Source: Reyranella sp. (GTDB lineage Bacteria > Pseudomonadota > Alphaproteobacteria > Reyranellales > Reyranellaceae). Taken from it: a DNA stretch of 64,000 nucleotides. Under the pieces are notes generated by a model. The model was not told where the DNA came from and did not search any database. It saw nothing but the letters and a program-made list of their open reading frames with translations. The stretch is taken from the NCBI RefSeq assembly GCF_017305915.1, contig NZ_JAFKJN010000009.1:1-64000 (forward strand), read 5' to 3'. Within the stretch, counting starts at the first letter, position 1. Every line of letters starts with the position of its first letter. The position numbers were made by a program, and so were the translations under genes. Below are positions 46,870-57,056 of this stretch, piece after piece.

Positions 46870-47631
46870 CTACTTCCCGAGGTGCTTGCCGAAGAAGCCG
46901 AAGACCTTGCTCCAGCCGTCCATTGCCTGCTCGACCCGGTAGAGCGGCCGGTGCCAGTAGAAGAAGCCGTGGCCGGCGCCGTCGTAGCGGTGGAACTCGT
47001 AGTTCTTGCCCAGCTTCTTGAGCTCGGCCTCGTGTTGGTTGACCTGCTCGGGGCTGGGCGCGCGGTCGTCGTTGCCGAACAGCCCGAGCAGCGGGCAGTT
47101 GAGGTCCTTGGTCATGTCGATCGGCGCGACCGGCGTCTTGGCGTTGAGCTCCTCCTTGCCCATCACGACGCGGCCGCCCCACAGATCGATGCAGGCATCG
47201 ACGTCCTTCTTCTGGCAGGCATAGATGAAGGCGTGCCGGCCGCCCGAGCAGGAGCCGAACAGGCCGACCTTGCCGTTGTTGCTGGGATTCGCCCGCATCC
47301 ACGCCACGGCCGCCGCGGTGTCGCCGACCATCTGAGCATCGGCGATGCCGCCCTCGGCGCGCACCTTGGCCGCGACATCGTCGGGATTGGCGTCGCTGCC
47401 GCCGCCCTGCTCACGCTGATAGAGATTGGCGCAGATCGCGAGGTAGCCGTGATGGGCGAACCGGCGGGTCGTCTCGATGTAGAGCTCGCTCCAGCCCGGC
47501 AGATGATGGATCAGTACGACGCCTGGAAACTTGCCCGAACCCTCGGGCTTGGCCACGTAGGCGGTGATCGGCGTGCCCTTGTCGCCCTTGAGAGTGACGT
47601 TCTCGCAGGTCATGCCTCGGTAGAAAGACAT
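46870..47631 (-). CDS. dienelactone hydrolase family protein
   Basis: The 253-residue alpha/beta hydrolase belongs to the dienelactone hydrolase family. Nucleophile Cys128 lies in GLFGSCSGGRHA, the acid in LLGLFGNDDRAPSP and the His in RYDGAGHGFFYW. Cys nucleophiles are typical for this family. ATG 47631 is preferred because a GGAGGAAAC site precedes it; an in-frame ATG at 47646 lies upstream of that site. Family members open lactones made by ring cleavage. The gene lies 9 nt before DUF6295, in line with the pathway. Confidence 0.88.
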   Translation of the reverse strand: MSFYRGMTCENVTLKGDKGTPITAYVAKPEGSGKFPGVVLIHHLPGWSELYIETTRRFAHHGYLAICANLYQREQGGGSDANPDDVAAKVRAEGGIADAQMVGDTAAAVAWMRANPSNNGKVGLFGSCSGGRHAFIYACQKKDVDACIDLWGGRVVMGKEELNAKTPVAPIDMTKDLNCPLLGLFGNDDRAPSPEQVNQHEAELKKLGKNYEFHRYDGAGHGFFYWHRPLYRVEQAMDGWSKVFGFFGKHLGK

Positions 47632-47693
47632 CGGTGTTTCCTCCATGCGCGTGGGTCGTGCGGGCGGTATTCGACGGCCTCATGGAGGACGAG

Positions 47694-49154
47694 TCAATCG
47701 GCGCGCCGGCCCCGCGAAAGCATGTCCTTGAGCAGAGCCTGTGAACGCGTCCGGTCGAAGAAGCGCGTGTGCAGCATCTGTTTGTTGCGGGCCGCCGACG
47801 TCAGATAGAAGCGCTCATAGAGGAAGCCGCGGCCGCCCAACGCGGAGCCGACGAAGTCCCACGCCAGCCGGAACACCTGGGCGCGCTCGTCGGCGGTGGC
47901 GCCGTCGGCGCCGTGCAGCATCTCGTCGATCAGGGGCCGCAGCGTCGGGTCCGCGAGCTCGGCGCGGCTGGGTGTGGTGAGCAGGTTGTGGCTGCCGATC
48001 AGGGTAATGATCTCGGCCACCCGCGGCATCCACATCGGCAGGATCGAGCGCATCGGGTCGAGTGCGGCGCCGTTGGGGAACCACACGCCGTCGCTGCGTT
48101 CCCGGGCCTGCTCCAGCGACAGCTCGATCGCGTTGGCGGTCAGGCGGACATAAGCCGCGAGCTCGCCCAGCATCTCCGTCGTCGCCGGCGACTGGTCGCC
48201 GATCAGCTCGGCCATGCGGGAGGCGAGGCCATAGGCGAATTCGAGCTTGGTCAGGGCACGGATGGACGACTGCGTGACCATGTTGATGTGGTAGCCAGTG
48301 TCGCGCAGGGAGTTGTAGATCGCGATGTCGCCGTCGATGAACACGCGGTCCCACGGCACCAGCACGTCGTCGAAGATGCAGAAGGCATCCTGCTCGTCGA
48401 AGCGCGATGACAAAGGCTTGTCGAATGGATCGGCGCCCGGCGCCGCCACCGAATCGCGGCAGATGAACTTCAGGCCCGGCGTGTCGAGCGGGATGGCGAA
48501 GGCCAGCGCATGTTCCTTCGCGTCGGCCGGCAGGGGCTGGCCGGGATAGACCGTCTGCTCGTCGGCGTAGGGAGCCAGGGTGGCCAGCACCTTGGCGCCG
48601 CGCACGATGATGCCGTCGGCCGTCTCGCTGACCTTGCGCACCATCACTTTATTGCCGGCGACCTTGCCGTCGGTGCGCTTGTCGATGGTCGGCTGGATGA
48701 TGGTATGCGTGAGCGAGACGTCGGCGCGGGCGAGATGGCGCTGGAAGGCGACGATGTTGCGGGCGCCGCGCTCGTTGCGGCCGTCGGCACCGGCCCACAC
48801 CTTCGGCGCCGAGGCGAAGGCCGCGAACTTCATGTTCATGTAGTCGGGCGTGCGGCCCATGATGCCCATCGAGGCTTCCGACAGCCGCACAAGCCCGGCA
48901 TGGCGTCGCCACAGGTCGTCCTTCGACCGCGGCGTCATGTGGCTGACGTTCGTCAGCTCACCGCTATCTGGATCCTTGTAGAGACACTCCGACGCGTACT
49001 CGTGTTGCCGGTCGTAGAGCGCGGCGAGGCTCTCGGCGCCGCCGCGCAGTTTGGGATGCGCCGTGACGTCGGCGATCTTCTCGCCGTCGACCCAGATCTC
49101 CCGTCGGGTCCTGCGCAGACCGTCGAGAAACTGCGAGCCGGTCCGCGCGCCCAT
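47694..49154 (-). CDS. 4-hydroxyphenylacetate 3-monooxygenase (HpaB) family protein
   Basis: A 486-residue flavin-dependent hydroxylase of the HpaB/4-hydroxybutyryl-CoA dehydratase fold: TGSQFLDGLRRTRREIWVDG at the start, SECLYKDPDSGELTNVSHM, MGRTPDYMNMKFAAFAS and a C-terminal FYLTSAARNKQMLHTRFFDR. Such enzymes use reduced FAD from a separate reductase to hydroxylate phenols. No reductase gene is visible in the cluster. It starts one base after the IlvD stop, so the two are tightly linked. Confidence 0.9.
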   Translation of the reverse strand: MGARTGSQFLDGLRRTRREIWVDGEKIADVTAHPKLRGGAESLAALYDRQHEYASECLYKDPDSGELTNVSHMTPRSKDDLWRRHAGLVRLSEASMGIMGRTPDYMNMKFAAFASAPKVWAGADGRNERGARNIVAFQRHLARADVSLTHTIIQPTIDKRTDGKVAGNKVMVRKVSETADGIIVRGAKVLATLAPYADEQTVYPGQPLPADAKEHALAFAIPLDTPGLKFICRDSVAAPGADPFDKPLSSRFDEQDAFCIFDDVLVPWDRVFIDGDIAIYNSLRDTGYHINMVTQSSIRALTKLEFAYGLASRMAELIGDQSPATTEMLGELAAYVRLTANAIELSLEQARERSDGVWFPNGAALDPMRSILPMWMPRVAEIITLIGSHNLLTTPSRAELADPTLRPLIDEMLHGADGATADERAQVFRLAWDFVGSALGGRGFLYERFYLTSAARNKQMLHTRFFDRTRSQALLKDMLSRGRRAD

Positions 49155-51020
49155 CTAGAAGGTCTTGTTGGCTTGCGGCCGGTGCTTGTTCTTCAGCACG
49201 AACGTCGACCGCTCGGCCTTGCGCGGCTCGCGCACCCAGACCTCGCGGTTGGGGTGCAGGCCGCCGCCACGCGTCGCCGGCACGGCGGTGGCGCGCGCGC
49301 GGTGCAGCAGGCGGGTATCGGCCGCGCCGCAGTTGGGATGGATGCCGCCATTGTCGGCGACGACCTTCTCCCAGGCCGCCTTGCGCTTGGCCAAAGTGGC
49401 GGGATCGGTGAGCGCGGTGCAGGTCAGCTCGTTCGTGTTGAGGTCGGCCACGATCTCGTCGCCATCCTCGATGAAGGCGATCGGGCCGCCCAGCGCCGCC
49501 TCGGGTCCGACATGGCCGATCACCAGGCCGACCGAGCCGCCGGAGAATCGGGCATCGGTCATCAGCCCCACGGTGATGCCGCGCTCGCGGCACAGCGTGG
49601 TGATGCGCGAGGTCGGGTCGAGCATCTCGGGCATGCCCGGTGCGCCGCTCGGACCCTCGTAGCGCACGATCACCATGTCGTGGTTCTGGAACTTCTCGGG
49701 ATGCCGGTCGAGCGCATCGAGCAGCGCCTGCTCGCCCTCGAAGACGCGCGCCTTGCCGCGGAAGGTGTTGTTCTCCAGCCCGCCCTCGACACCGGCGAGC
49801 TTGAGGATCGCCGAGAAGTCGGGCGACAGGTTGCCGCCCAGCACGCGCAGGCCGCCGGTCGGCTTGTAGGGCTTGTCGACGGTGTAGACGACCTTGCCGT
49901 CGGCCTTCTTGGAGCCCAGCCGCTCGACCTGCCTGGCCAGCGTCTCGCCGGTGCAGGTCAGCACGTCGCCGTTTAGCAGCCCGGCCTCGAGCAGCTCGCG
50001 CACGATCACCTGCACGCCGCCGACCGCGTCGATGTCGACCATCGAATACTTGCCGTAGGGCCGCGCATCGGTGAGCACGGGGACGATATGCTGCGAGAGG
50101 TAGTTGAACTCCTCCGGCGTCATGATGTCCTTCCAGAAGTCGCCGTAGCCCGCGGCGCGCGCGATCTCCGGCGCGTGCAGGGTGACGTTGGTCGAGCCGC
50201 CGATCGACATGGCGACGATCACCGCGTTGCGGATCGAATCGCGCACCACGATGTCGCGCGGCTTGAGGTCCTTGTCGATCAGGTTGGCCAGCAGGTCGAC
50301 CAGCTCGCCGGCGAACTGATTGGTGCGTCGCGGGTCGTCGGACGGCGGCGCCACCATGTGCAGCGGCTCCATGCCGACCACGCCGATGAAGGTCTGCATG
50401 GTGTTGTAGGTGAACATGCCACCGCAGCTTCCGATGCCGGGGCAGGCATGGCAGGCGATGTGATGGCGGTACTCGGCGTCGGGATGGCCGGCGACCTGGT
50501 AGGCGCTGACGATGTCGAGCGCCTCGCCGGTCTTGGGGTCCTTGCCGGGATGGATCGGGCCGTCCGACATGATGATCGAGGGCCGGTTGTGCTCGAGCAG
50601 GGCCGACAGGGTGCCGACCGGCGGCTTGTCGCAGGCGACGACCGCGATGGTGCCGAGCAGGCCGGTGGCGCTGAGATGCTCGCACAGCGCGTCGTTGGTC
50701 ACCTCGCGGCCGATCAGCGAGTAGCGCATCTCGCGCGTGCCGTTGCGGATGCCGTCGGAGGTGGCGATCGTGTACTCGGGCTGCACCAGCCGCAGCTTGA
50801 GCTGGCCTTGGCCCGCGCCGACGCGGCTCTTGAGCTTGTCATGGATGGCCTCGACCTTGGCCATGACGCCCAGGTAGCACTGGCTGTCGCCCTTGGTGCC
50901 GACGACGCCGATCGACGGTTCATGGATCAGGTCGGGGTCGGTGCCGATCGCACGCGCAATGCCGATTGTCTGCGTGGAGCGGCCGGGATGGCGGTCGATG
51001 AGGACGGTGGGCGATTTCAT
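49155..51020 (-). CDS. IlvD/Edd family Fe-S dehydratase
   Basis: The 621-residue dehydratase has three candidate Fe-S cysteines, Cys48 (GDSQCYLGV), Cys130 (VVACDKPPVG) and Cys199 (GIGSCGGMFT), plus GPSGAPGMPEML and RFSGGSVGLVIGH. This is the IlvD/Edd superfamily, which removes water from dihydroxy acids, sugar acids or 6-phosphogluconate. The CDKPPVG form differs from the CDKNMPG usual in biosynthetic DHAD, and the gene sits in a catabolic cluster, so a sugar- or branched-acid dehydratase is more likely than isoleucine/valine synthesis. The ATG is followed directly by the HpaB gene. Confidence 0.88.
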   Translation of the reverse strand: MKSPTVLIDRHPGRSTQTIGIARAIGTDPDLIHEPSIGVVGTKGDSQCYLGVMAKVEAIHDKLKSRVGAGQGQLKLRLVQPEYTIATSDGIRNGTREMRYSLIGREVTNDALCEHLSATGLLGTIAVVACDKPPVGTLSALLEHNRPSIIMSDGPIHPGKDPKTGEALDIVSAYQVAGHPDAEYRHHIACHACPGIGSCGGMFTYNTMQTFIGVVGMEPLHMVAPPSDDPRRTNQFAGELVDLLANLIDKDLKPRDIVVRDSIRNAVIVAMSIGGSTNVTLHAPEIARAAGYGDFWKDIMTPEEFNYLSQHIVPVLTDARPYGKYSMVDIDAVGGVQVIVRELLEAGLLNGDVLTCTGETLARQVERLGSKKADGKVVYTVDKPYKPTGGLRVLGGNLSPDFSAILKLAGVEGGLENNTFRGKARVFEGEQALLDALDRHPEKFQNHDMVIVRYEGPSGAPGMPEMLDPTSRITTLCRERGITVGLMTDARFSGGSVGLVIGHVGPEAALGGPIAFIEDGDEIVADLNTNELTCTALTDPATLAKRKAAWEKVVADNGGIHPNCGAADTRLLHRARATAVPATRGGGLHPNREVWVREPRKAERSTFVLKNKHRPQANKTF

Positions 51021-51042
51021 CTGGCAATTTCTCGTGCAGGAC

Positions 51043-51127
51043 GTGTCGCCGTCCTTCTAGCAAAAGACGTCAGAGAAGCGAAATCGCGGGCCTACTCCCT
51101 CCGTCGCTTCGGTCGGGACGACGGCGG
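51043..51127. repeat. degenerate copy of the 29819 palindromic element
   Basis: This stretch shares AGAGAAGCG and a CTCCCTC...CGGTCGGGACGACGG end with the element at 29819-29912. The left terminal repeat is degraded (CGCCGTCCTTC against CCGTCGTCCC). It lies in the 114-nt gap between the PhyH and IlvD genes. Confidence 0.5.
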
Positions 51128-51134
51128 CAGGCGC

Positions 51135-52295
51135 TCAAATGAACATGTCGAGCTGGTTGTAGTTCTTGAGCACGCCGGCGCGGGTCGCCTCGTTCCAGCG
51201 GTTCTCGTCCTCGCGGCCGGCGAGCGGCCGGTAGACGTAGGCGCGCTCCTGCGGGAAGCGCTGGCGGCGCGCGTCGATCGCGATCTGGAGGATGCGGGTG
51301 CGCGCATCGATGCGGGCCTGGTCGTAGGTCTCGGTTTTGCCGGTGAGGCGCCGCGCCGTGACGTTCAGCACGCGCTTGCGCGGGAAGAAGCCCTCGTTGA
51401 GCGTGATGCGCCGGTCGAGCGAGCTGTTGGCGAACGAGCCGTGCACCATCTGCCGGTTGGTGACGATGGTGTCGCCGGCGTCGCACAGCATCGGCACGGC
51501 GCCCTCGATGCGGTCGGAGCCGGCCTCGGCCACCATCTTCCGGATGTCGGCTTTGCCGCGCCGGTGGCTGCCGGGCAGCACCCAGACGCAGTTCGCCGCC
51601 GTGCTGGGATAGAGCTGGGTCATGAAGTTGAAGCCGTGCGCTCCCTGGTCCCAGTCGGGCGCGGTCCAGTGCGTCGTGCCGTCCTGGTGCCAGGCGACCG
51701 ACGGGCCGAGGCCCGGCTCCTTCACGAAGGTCACTTCGTTGTAGGGCACGAAGTCGTCGCCGAGGATCGAGGCGGCCACGGTCAGCAGGCCGGGATGGCC
51801 ATAGAGCCGCAGGCAGGCGTCGCTGAGATGGAGGTTGCCGTCGAGCAGCTCGACGGTCCAGGCCGGCGCATCGCCGTCCGGCACAGGCTGCAGCATCTCC
51901 GCCGGATGGCGGCCGTTGTTGGCGTCGGTGCCGCCGACCGGATCGCTCAATGGCCGGGCCCAGCGGTAGGGCGGCTTGATGATGCCGTGGTCGATCACCG
52001 GCCGGCCGCGGAAGTCGACCGTCGCGTCGGGCGCCACCGGCGCGCGCGACAGCACGGCGTCGATGTCGGCGCGCAGCTCGGCCAGCTCCTCGGGCCCGAC
52101 GACGCCCTGGAAGACGTAGAAGCCGTGCGTCCCGTACGACTCCACGATCTCCGGCAGCAGCTTGCCGTCGGCGCCGGTGCGGATCGGGCCGCGATTGCCG
52201 AGGGCATGGGCGCGCGCTTCGGCGCGGCGGCCGTATTCGCCCATGGCGCGCCCATGGTCGGCGGCACTGAGCGGCGATGCGGTGGCGAGGGACAT
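51135..52295 (-). CDS. phytanoyl-CoA dioxygenase (PhyH) family protein
   Basis: This 386-residue Fe(II)/2-oxoglutarate dioxygenase has the iron motif WHQDGTTHW (His203, Asp205), a later His in QMVHGSFANSS and the following Arg for 2-oxoglutarate. ATG 52295 gives MSLATASPLS and has GGGAG about 8 nt upstream; the frame stays open to 52355 but that part looks untranslated. These enzymes hydroxylate aliphatic carbons. It opens the minus-strand cluster that runs to HyuB and is separated from the IlvD gene by the degenerate repeat. Confidence 0.87.
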   Translation of the reverse strand: MSLATASPLSAADHGRAMGEYGRRAEARAHALGNRGPIRTGADGKLLPEIVESYGTHGFYVFQGVVGPEELAELRADIDAVLSRAPVAPDATVDFRGRPVIDHGIIKPPYRWARPLSDPVGGTDANNGRHPAEMLQPVPDGDAPAWTVELLDGNLHLSDACLRLYGHPGLLTVAASILGDDFVPYNEVTFVKEPGLGPSVAWHQDGTTHWTAPDWDQGAHGFNFMTQLYPSTAANCVWVLPGSHRRGKADIRKMVAEAGSDRIEGAVPMLCDAGDTIVTNRQMVHGSFANSSLDRRITLNEGFFPRKRVLNVTARRLTGKTETYDQARIDARTRILQIAIDARRQRFPQERAYVYRPLAGREDENRWNEATRAGVLKNYNQLDMFI

Positions 52296-52379
52296 GTCAG
52301 GGCTCCCGGCAAATAGCCTTCCCAGACGATACCGCAGCCGGGGACCGCCGACCAACCCACCTGCCTTAAGTCCGTGAAT

Positions 52380-52424
52380 GGCGGGCGTTGTCGGCCTTCA
52401 TCACGGGCATGAAGGGTGCCCGCC
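52380..52424 (-). terminator. hairpin after the RND pump operon
   Basis: GGCGGGC (52380-52386) pairs with GCCCGCC (52418-52424), and inside it CTTCAT (52396-52401) pairs with ATGAAG (52409-52414). It lies 14 nt beyond the RND pump stop in its direction of transcription. The stem is interrupted and lacks a T-tract, so a terminator role is tentative. Confidence 0.45.
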
Positions 52425-52437
52425 CGCCCCGCGCCCC

Positions 52438-55400
52438 TCAGGGCGCCGGGCGGGGTTCGGCGGCCGGCTCGGGCTTGGCCGGTTCGCGTTTGGGCGCGAA
52501 GCGCTCGCGCAGGCCCTGGAACACGACGTACAGCATCGGCGTCAGGAAGATCCCGAACGCCGCCGCCCCGATCAAGCCGCCGAACACCGGCGTGCCGATG
52601 GCGCGGCGGCTGAGCGTGCTGGGGCCGACCGCGATCACCAGCGGCAGCAGGCCGAGGATGAAGGCGAAGCTGGTCATCATCACCGGCCGGAAGCGCAGCC
52701 GCGCGCCGTCGATCGCCGATTCGACGATCGACTTGCCGGCGTGGCGCTGCTGCACCGCGAACTCGACGATCAGGATGCTGTTCTTGGCGGCCAGCGCCAC
52801 CAGCACGACCAGGCCGATCTGGGCGTAGATGTCGAACGCCAGGCCCGCCACCAGGGTGGCGGTGATCGCGCCCAGCAGGCCGACCACGACGGACAGCAGC
52901 ACCGGCAGCGGGATGTTCCAGCTTTCGTACAGCGCCACCAGGAAGAGGTAGGCGAACAGCACCGCAAGTCCGAGCACGATGCCGGCCTTGCCGCCGGCGA
53001 TCTTTTCCTGCAGGGCCGTGCCCGTCCATTCGTAGCCGTAGCCGAGCGGCAGGGTCGTTGCCGACAGACGCTCCATGGCGGCGATCGCCTCGCCCGAGCT
53101 GAAGCCGGGCTTGGGGCCGCCGTTGATGATGGCCCCGCGCGAGCCGTTGTAGCGGATCACCGCCTGCGGCCCCTGCACCAGCCGCGCCTGGGCGAAGGCG
53201 CGGATCGGCACCATTGAGCCCGAGCCGGTGCGGACATAGACGCGGTAGATGTCCTCGATCGCGTCACGGAAGCCCGCATCGGCCTGGATGTTCACCTGCC
53301 AGGTACGGCCGAAAAGGTTGAAGTCGTCGATGTAGAAGCCGCCCAGGGTCGACTGCAGGGCATTGAAGATGTCGCTGATCTTGACGCCCAGCACCTGCGC
53401 CTTGTCGCGATCGATGTCGAGATGGATCTGCGGCGTCTCGGCGGCGTAGGTGCTGAACACGCCGGCGAGCTCGGGTTGCCCGTTGGCCGCGACCTGCAGC
53501 GAACGCATGACCGCGGCCAGATCGGTCGGCGACTGGCCCTGCAGTGCCTTCAGCACGTACTGGAAGCCGCCGGCGTTGCCGAGGCCGAAGATCGGCGGCA
53601 GGTTGAACGGAAAGACGATAGCGCCCTGGACGGCTGCCAGTTGCGGCCGCAACCTGGCGATCACCGCGTCGACGCTCTGCGACGGGTCGGCCCGCTGGTC
53701 GTAGGGCTTCATGCGGACGACGAAGAAGGCCTGGTTGGGGGCGGCCACGTAGTCGATGAAGTTCAGCCCGACCACCGACAGCACGCCCTGCACCCCGGGG
53801 ATCGGTTTGATCATGTCCTCGACCTGGGCGACGATCGTCTCGGTGCGGTTGAGCGAGGCGCCTTCCGGCAGGCGCAGCGCGGCGAAGAAGCCGCCCTGGT
53901 CCTCCGACGGCAGGAAGCCCTGCGGCGTCATCCTGTAGACGCCGAACGCCCCCGCGGCGACCAGCAGCACGATGAGGATCCCCGCCACCGACCAGCGGAC
54001 CAGGCGGCGGACGACGGCGGCATAGCCGTCGCGGGTCTTGTCGATGGCGCCCAGCACGTAGCGCATGATGCCGCGCTTGCCGTCGCCGCGCTTCAGCAGC
54101 ACCGAGCATAGCGCGGGCGAGAGCGTCAGCGCGTTGATCGCCGAGATCACCATCGAGGTCGAGACGGCGACCGCGAACTGGCGGAACAGCTGGCCGCTCA
54201 GGCCGGGAATGAACGCCACCGGCACGAACACCGACAGCAGGACCAGGGTGATGGCGATCACCGGCCCGGTGATCTCCGCCATCGCGAGCTTGGTGGCCTC
54301 CGGGATCGAGAGGTCGGGCCGCTCCTCGATCACGCGCTCGACGTTCTCGATGACCACGATCGCGTCGTCGACCACGATGCCGATGGCGACCACCAGGGCG
54401 AGCAGCGACACGGTATTCGCCGTGTAGCCCATCGCCAGCATCACCGCGAAGGTGCCGACGATCGACACCGGCACCGCGACCAGCGGGATCAGCGTCGTGC
54501 GCAGGCGTCCGAGGAACAGGAACACCACGATCGCAACCAGGACGAAGGCGATGACCAGCGTGTGGGCGACCTCGGTCACCGTGGCGGTCACGAACACCGT
54601 GTTGTCCCACAGCAGGTCGTAGGAGACGTCGTCGGGGAAGGCCTTCTTCAGGTCCTCCATCGTCTGGCGCACCTGGTTCGCGACGTCGACCGCATTGGCG
54701 CCGGGCGACTGGTAGATGCCGATGGCGGCCGTGGGAACGCCGTTGAAGCGGCTGTAGCGCTCCTGCGTCTTGGCGCCCATGTCGACCCGCGCCACGTCCT
54801 TGACGCGAACGATCGAGCCGTCGCGGTTGGCGCGCACGATGATGTTCTCGAACTCCTTGGGATCGGTCAGCCGGCCCTCGGTGTTGATGGTGAGCTGCAG
54901 CTGCTGGTTCTTCGGCGGCGGCGCCGAGCCGATGCGGCCGAGGGCCGCCTGCAGGTTCTGGCTCTGGATCGCGTTCACCACGTCGGCCGGCGTCAGGTTG
55001 AAGTTGGTGAGCTTGTCGGGGTCGACCCAGACGCGCAGCGAATAGTCGAGCGGCCCGAACAGGATCGCCTGGCCGACGCCGCGGATGCGCGCCAGCGGGT
55101 CGACCACGTTGATGGTGGCGTAGTTGCTGAGAAAGAGCGCGTCGCGGCTGTGCTTGGGCGAGTTGATGGTGACGATCTGCAGCAGCGCCGCCGACTTCTT
55201 TCGGATCACCAGTCCCTGGCGCTGCACCTCGACCGGCAGTTGCGGCGTGGAAAGCTGGGCGCGGTTCTGCACGTTCACGGTGTCGATGTCGGGATCGGTG
55301 CCCAGCGCGAAGGTGACGGTGAGCGTGTAGCTGCCGTCGGCGCCGCTCGCCGACTGGTAGTAGAGGGCGTTGTCGACGCCGTTGATCTGCTGCTCGATCG

Positions 55401-55593
55401 GCTGGGCCACGGTGCGCTCGACCGTCTCGGCGTCGGCGCCCGGGTAGAGCGTGGTGAGCGACACCTGCGGTGGCACGATGTCGGGAAACTGCGCCACCGG
55501 GATCGCGGCGATCGCCAGCAGGCCCGCCAGCGTGATCACGATCGAGACGACGAAGGCCAGCCGCGGCCGGTCGATGAAGATGTCGGAGATCAT
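52438..55593 (-). CDS. RND efflux pump inner-membrane transporter (AcrB/MexB type)
   Basis: The 1051-residue pump exports hydrophobic compounds by proton antiport. It has the HAE1 layout: TM1 at about 12-30, a large periplasmic loop, TM2-7, a second loop and TM8-12. The proton-relay pair is present in TM4 ([17 protein letters not shown]). The opening [19 protein letters not shown] and the [21 protein letters not shown] segment are characteristic. It starts 9 nt after the adaptor gene. No outer-membrane factor gene is nearby, so the pump probably uses a TolC from elsewhere. The C-terminus is proline/alanine rich. Confidence 0.95.
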   Translation of the reverse strand: MISDIFIDRPRLAFVVSIVITLAGLLAIAAIPVAQFPDIVPPQVSLTTLYPGADAETVERTVAQPIEQQINGVDNALYYQSASGADGSYTLTVTFALGTDPDIDTVNVQNRAQLSTPQLPVEVQRQGLVIRKKSAALLQIVTINSPKHSRDALFLSNYATINVVDPLARIRGVGQAILFGPLDYSLRVWVDPDKLTNFNLTPADVVNAIQSQNLQAALGRIGSAPPPKNQQLQLTINTEGRLTDPKEFENIIVRANRDGSIVRVKDVARVDMGAKTQERYSRFNGVPTAAIGIYQSPGANAVDVANQVRQTMEDLKKAFPDDVSYDLLWDNTVFVTATVTEVAHTLVIAFVLVAIVVFLFLGRLRTTLIPLVAVPVSIVGTFAVMLAMGYTANTVSLLALVVAIGIVVDDAIVVIENVERVIEERPDLSIPEATKLAMAEITGPVIAITLVLLSVFVPVAFIPGLSGQLFRQFAVAVSTSMVISAINALTLSPALCSVLLKRGDGKRGIMRYVLGAIDKTRDGYAAVVRRLVRWSVAGILIVLLVAAGAFGVYRMTPQGFLPSEDQGGFFAALRLPEGASLNRTETIVAQVEDMIKPIPGVQGVLSVVGLNFIDYVAAPNQAFFVVRMKPYDQRADPSQSVDAVIARLRPQLAAVQGAIVFPFNLPPIFGLGNAGGFQYVLKALQGQSPTDLAAVMRSLQVAANGQPELAGVFSTYAAETPQIHLDIDRDKAQVLGVKISDIFNALQSTLGGFYIDDFNLFGRTWQVNIQADAGFRDAIEDIYRVYVRTGSGSMVPIRAFAQARLVQGPQAVIRYNGSRGAIINGGPKPGFSSGEAIAAMERLSATTLPLGYGYEWTGTALQEKIAGGKAGIVLGLAVLFAYLFLVALYESWNIPLPVLLSVVVGLLGAITATLVAGLAFDIYAQIGLVVLVALAAKNSILIVEFAVQQRHAGKSIVESAIDGARLRFRPVMMTSFAFILGLLPLVIAVGPSTLSRRAIGTPVFGGLIGAAAFGIFLTPMLYVVFQGLRERFAPKREPAKPEPAAEPRPAP

Positions 55594-55602
55594 GGCTGCC
55601 TC

Positions 55603-56799
55603 CTAGCGATTGCTCGACGCCGGAGCGGCCGGTGCGAGGACGGTCTCCTGCACGACGATGCCGGCGCGGACCTTCTGGATGCCGTCGACGATCACCTTGT
55701 CGCCCTCGTTGATGCCCGAGGTGACGACGATGTCGGTGCCGCTGTTCGGCCCGGTCTGCAGCTGGCGCCGCTCGACCTTGTGCTGGCTGTCGACGACCAG
55801 CGCGTAGAAGCCCGACTGGTCGACCTGCAGGGCGGCCTGCGGCACGACCAGCCGCGGCTGCTCGGCGCGCTCGCGGATGATGGCGGTGACGAACTGCCCG
55901 TCGACCAGCGTACGCTCGGGATTGGGCATGGTGGCGCGCATGATCAGGCTGTCGGTCGTCTCGTCGACCTGCGGATCGGTCAAGTTCCAGGTGCCGCGCA
56001 GCGGGTATTCCGAGCCGTTGGCGAGGCGTACGCGGATGTCGATCTTGGTGAGGCCGCCGCCTTCCTGGCGGCGCGCTTCGCGGATCGTCTCGAGGTCCTT
56101 CATGCTGACCGGGAACAGGACGTAGATCGGGTCCTGGCTGACGATGGTCGCCAGCACGCCGCTCGCCGGGTTCACGAGGTTGCCCTGCGTGTACATGGTG
56201 CGGCCGATGCGGCCGTCGATCGGGCTCTTGATGTCGGTGTAGTCGAGGTTGGCCTGCGCCTGGATCACGGCGGCACGCGTCTGCTTGACCTTGCCGGCCG
56301 CCGAATCGAGATCGGCCTTGGCCTTGTCGAGCACCGACTGCGGCGTGTACTGCCGCTTCACCAGGTCGACCTGGCGGCTGTAGTCCAGCTTGGCATTGGT
56401 CTCCGTGGCGTCGGCGATCAGCAGATTGCCTTCGGCCTGGCTGAGCGCCGATTGGAACTGCACCTTCTCGATCTGATAGAGCAGGTCGCCCGCCTTGACG
56501 TCCTGGCCTTCGGTGAACAGCACCTTGTCGAGGAAGCCCTCGATGCGCGCCCGCACCTCGACCTTGTTCACCGCCTTGATGCGGCCGGCGAACTCGAACG
56601 AGCGGGTGACGCCGCGCTGGGTGACCAGGCGGACGCCGACCGCCGGTGGCGGCGCCATCGTGGCGTTGGCGGCGGGCTTGCTTGTCGCCCCCAGGGTGAA
56701 CCAGGCCACGCCGCCCAGCACGACGATGCCAGCGACGACGATGCCGGAGATCATGAGCCAGCGGGGGCGGGCGCGCGGCGATGGGGATGCGTAGGACAT
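55603..56799 (-). CDS. RND efflux periplasmic adaptor (membrane fusion protein)
   Basis: A 398-residue adaptor with an N-terminal membrane anchor (residues 14-36) and no lipobox cysteine. The lipoyl half-motifs (VEVRARIEGFLDKVLFTEGQ and the later IKSPIDGRIGRTMYTQG) flank an alpha-hairpin (about 105-190), followed by beta-barrel sequence. It links the inner-membrane pump to an outer-membrane channel. No repressor gene of the TetR or MarR type is adjacent. Confidence 0.93.
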   Translation of the reverse strand: MSYASPSPRARPRWLMISGIVVAGIVVLGGVAWFTLGATSKPAANATMAPPPAVGVRLVTQRGVTRSFEFAGRIKAVNKVEVRARIEGFLDKVLFTEGQDVKAGDLLYQIEKVQFQSALSQAEGNLLIADATETNAKLDYSRQVDLVKRQYTPQSVLDKAKADLDSAAGKVKQTRAAVIQAQANLDYTDIKSPIDGRIGRTMYTQGNLVNPASGVLATIVSQDPIYVLFPVSMKDLETIREARRQEGGGLTKIDIRVRLANGSEYPLRGTWNLTDPQVDETTDSLIMRATMPNPERTLVDGQFVTAIIRERAEQPRLVVPQAALQVDQSGFYALVVDSQHKVERRQLQTGPNSGTDIVVTSGINEGDKVIVDGIQKVRAGIVVQETVLAPAAPASSNR

Positions 56800-56933
56800 C
56801 GTTCGTCTCCTCGTGCCCTTAAATTGCGGTGGCGCAGGTCAGCGTCGACGATGCGACACCACGATATCTTGTCATGCATCCGTGAACAAACTTGCCTTCA
56901 TCACACCGTGACCGCCCTGCCGACCGACAATCC

Positions 56934-57023
56934 AAGCCGACCGACGCCTACATCGACGATGCGATGTCGGGCAACGTCTGCCGCTGCGGCACCTGTCCGC
57001 GCATCCGCGCCGCCATCGCAGAA
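56934..57023 (+). pseudogene. fragment of a 2Fe-2S dehydrogenase small subunit (IorA-like)
   Basis: Thirty codons read [20 protein letters not shown] then [10 protein letters not shown], matching the C-terminal 2Fe-2S cluster domain of isoquinoline 1-oxidoreductase alpha subunit and related molybdenum hydroxylases (NxCRCGTYxRIRxAI). The usual Tyr after CRCGT is Cys here. Intact subunits are about 150 residues, and neither the first Fe-S motif nor a large subunit is present. The frame overruns into the convergent SGNH gene. It is a gene stump. Confidence 0.75.
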
Positions 57024-57056
57024 TTCGTCGTCTTCCGCGCCTGGCTATCGCCCTCG

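Noticed and set aside
49155..51020. Biosynthetic ilvD
   Set aside because: Located in a catabolic cluster and has CDKPPVG in place of the usual CDKNMPG; kept as IlvD/Edd family only.
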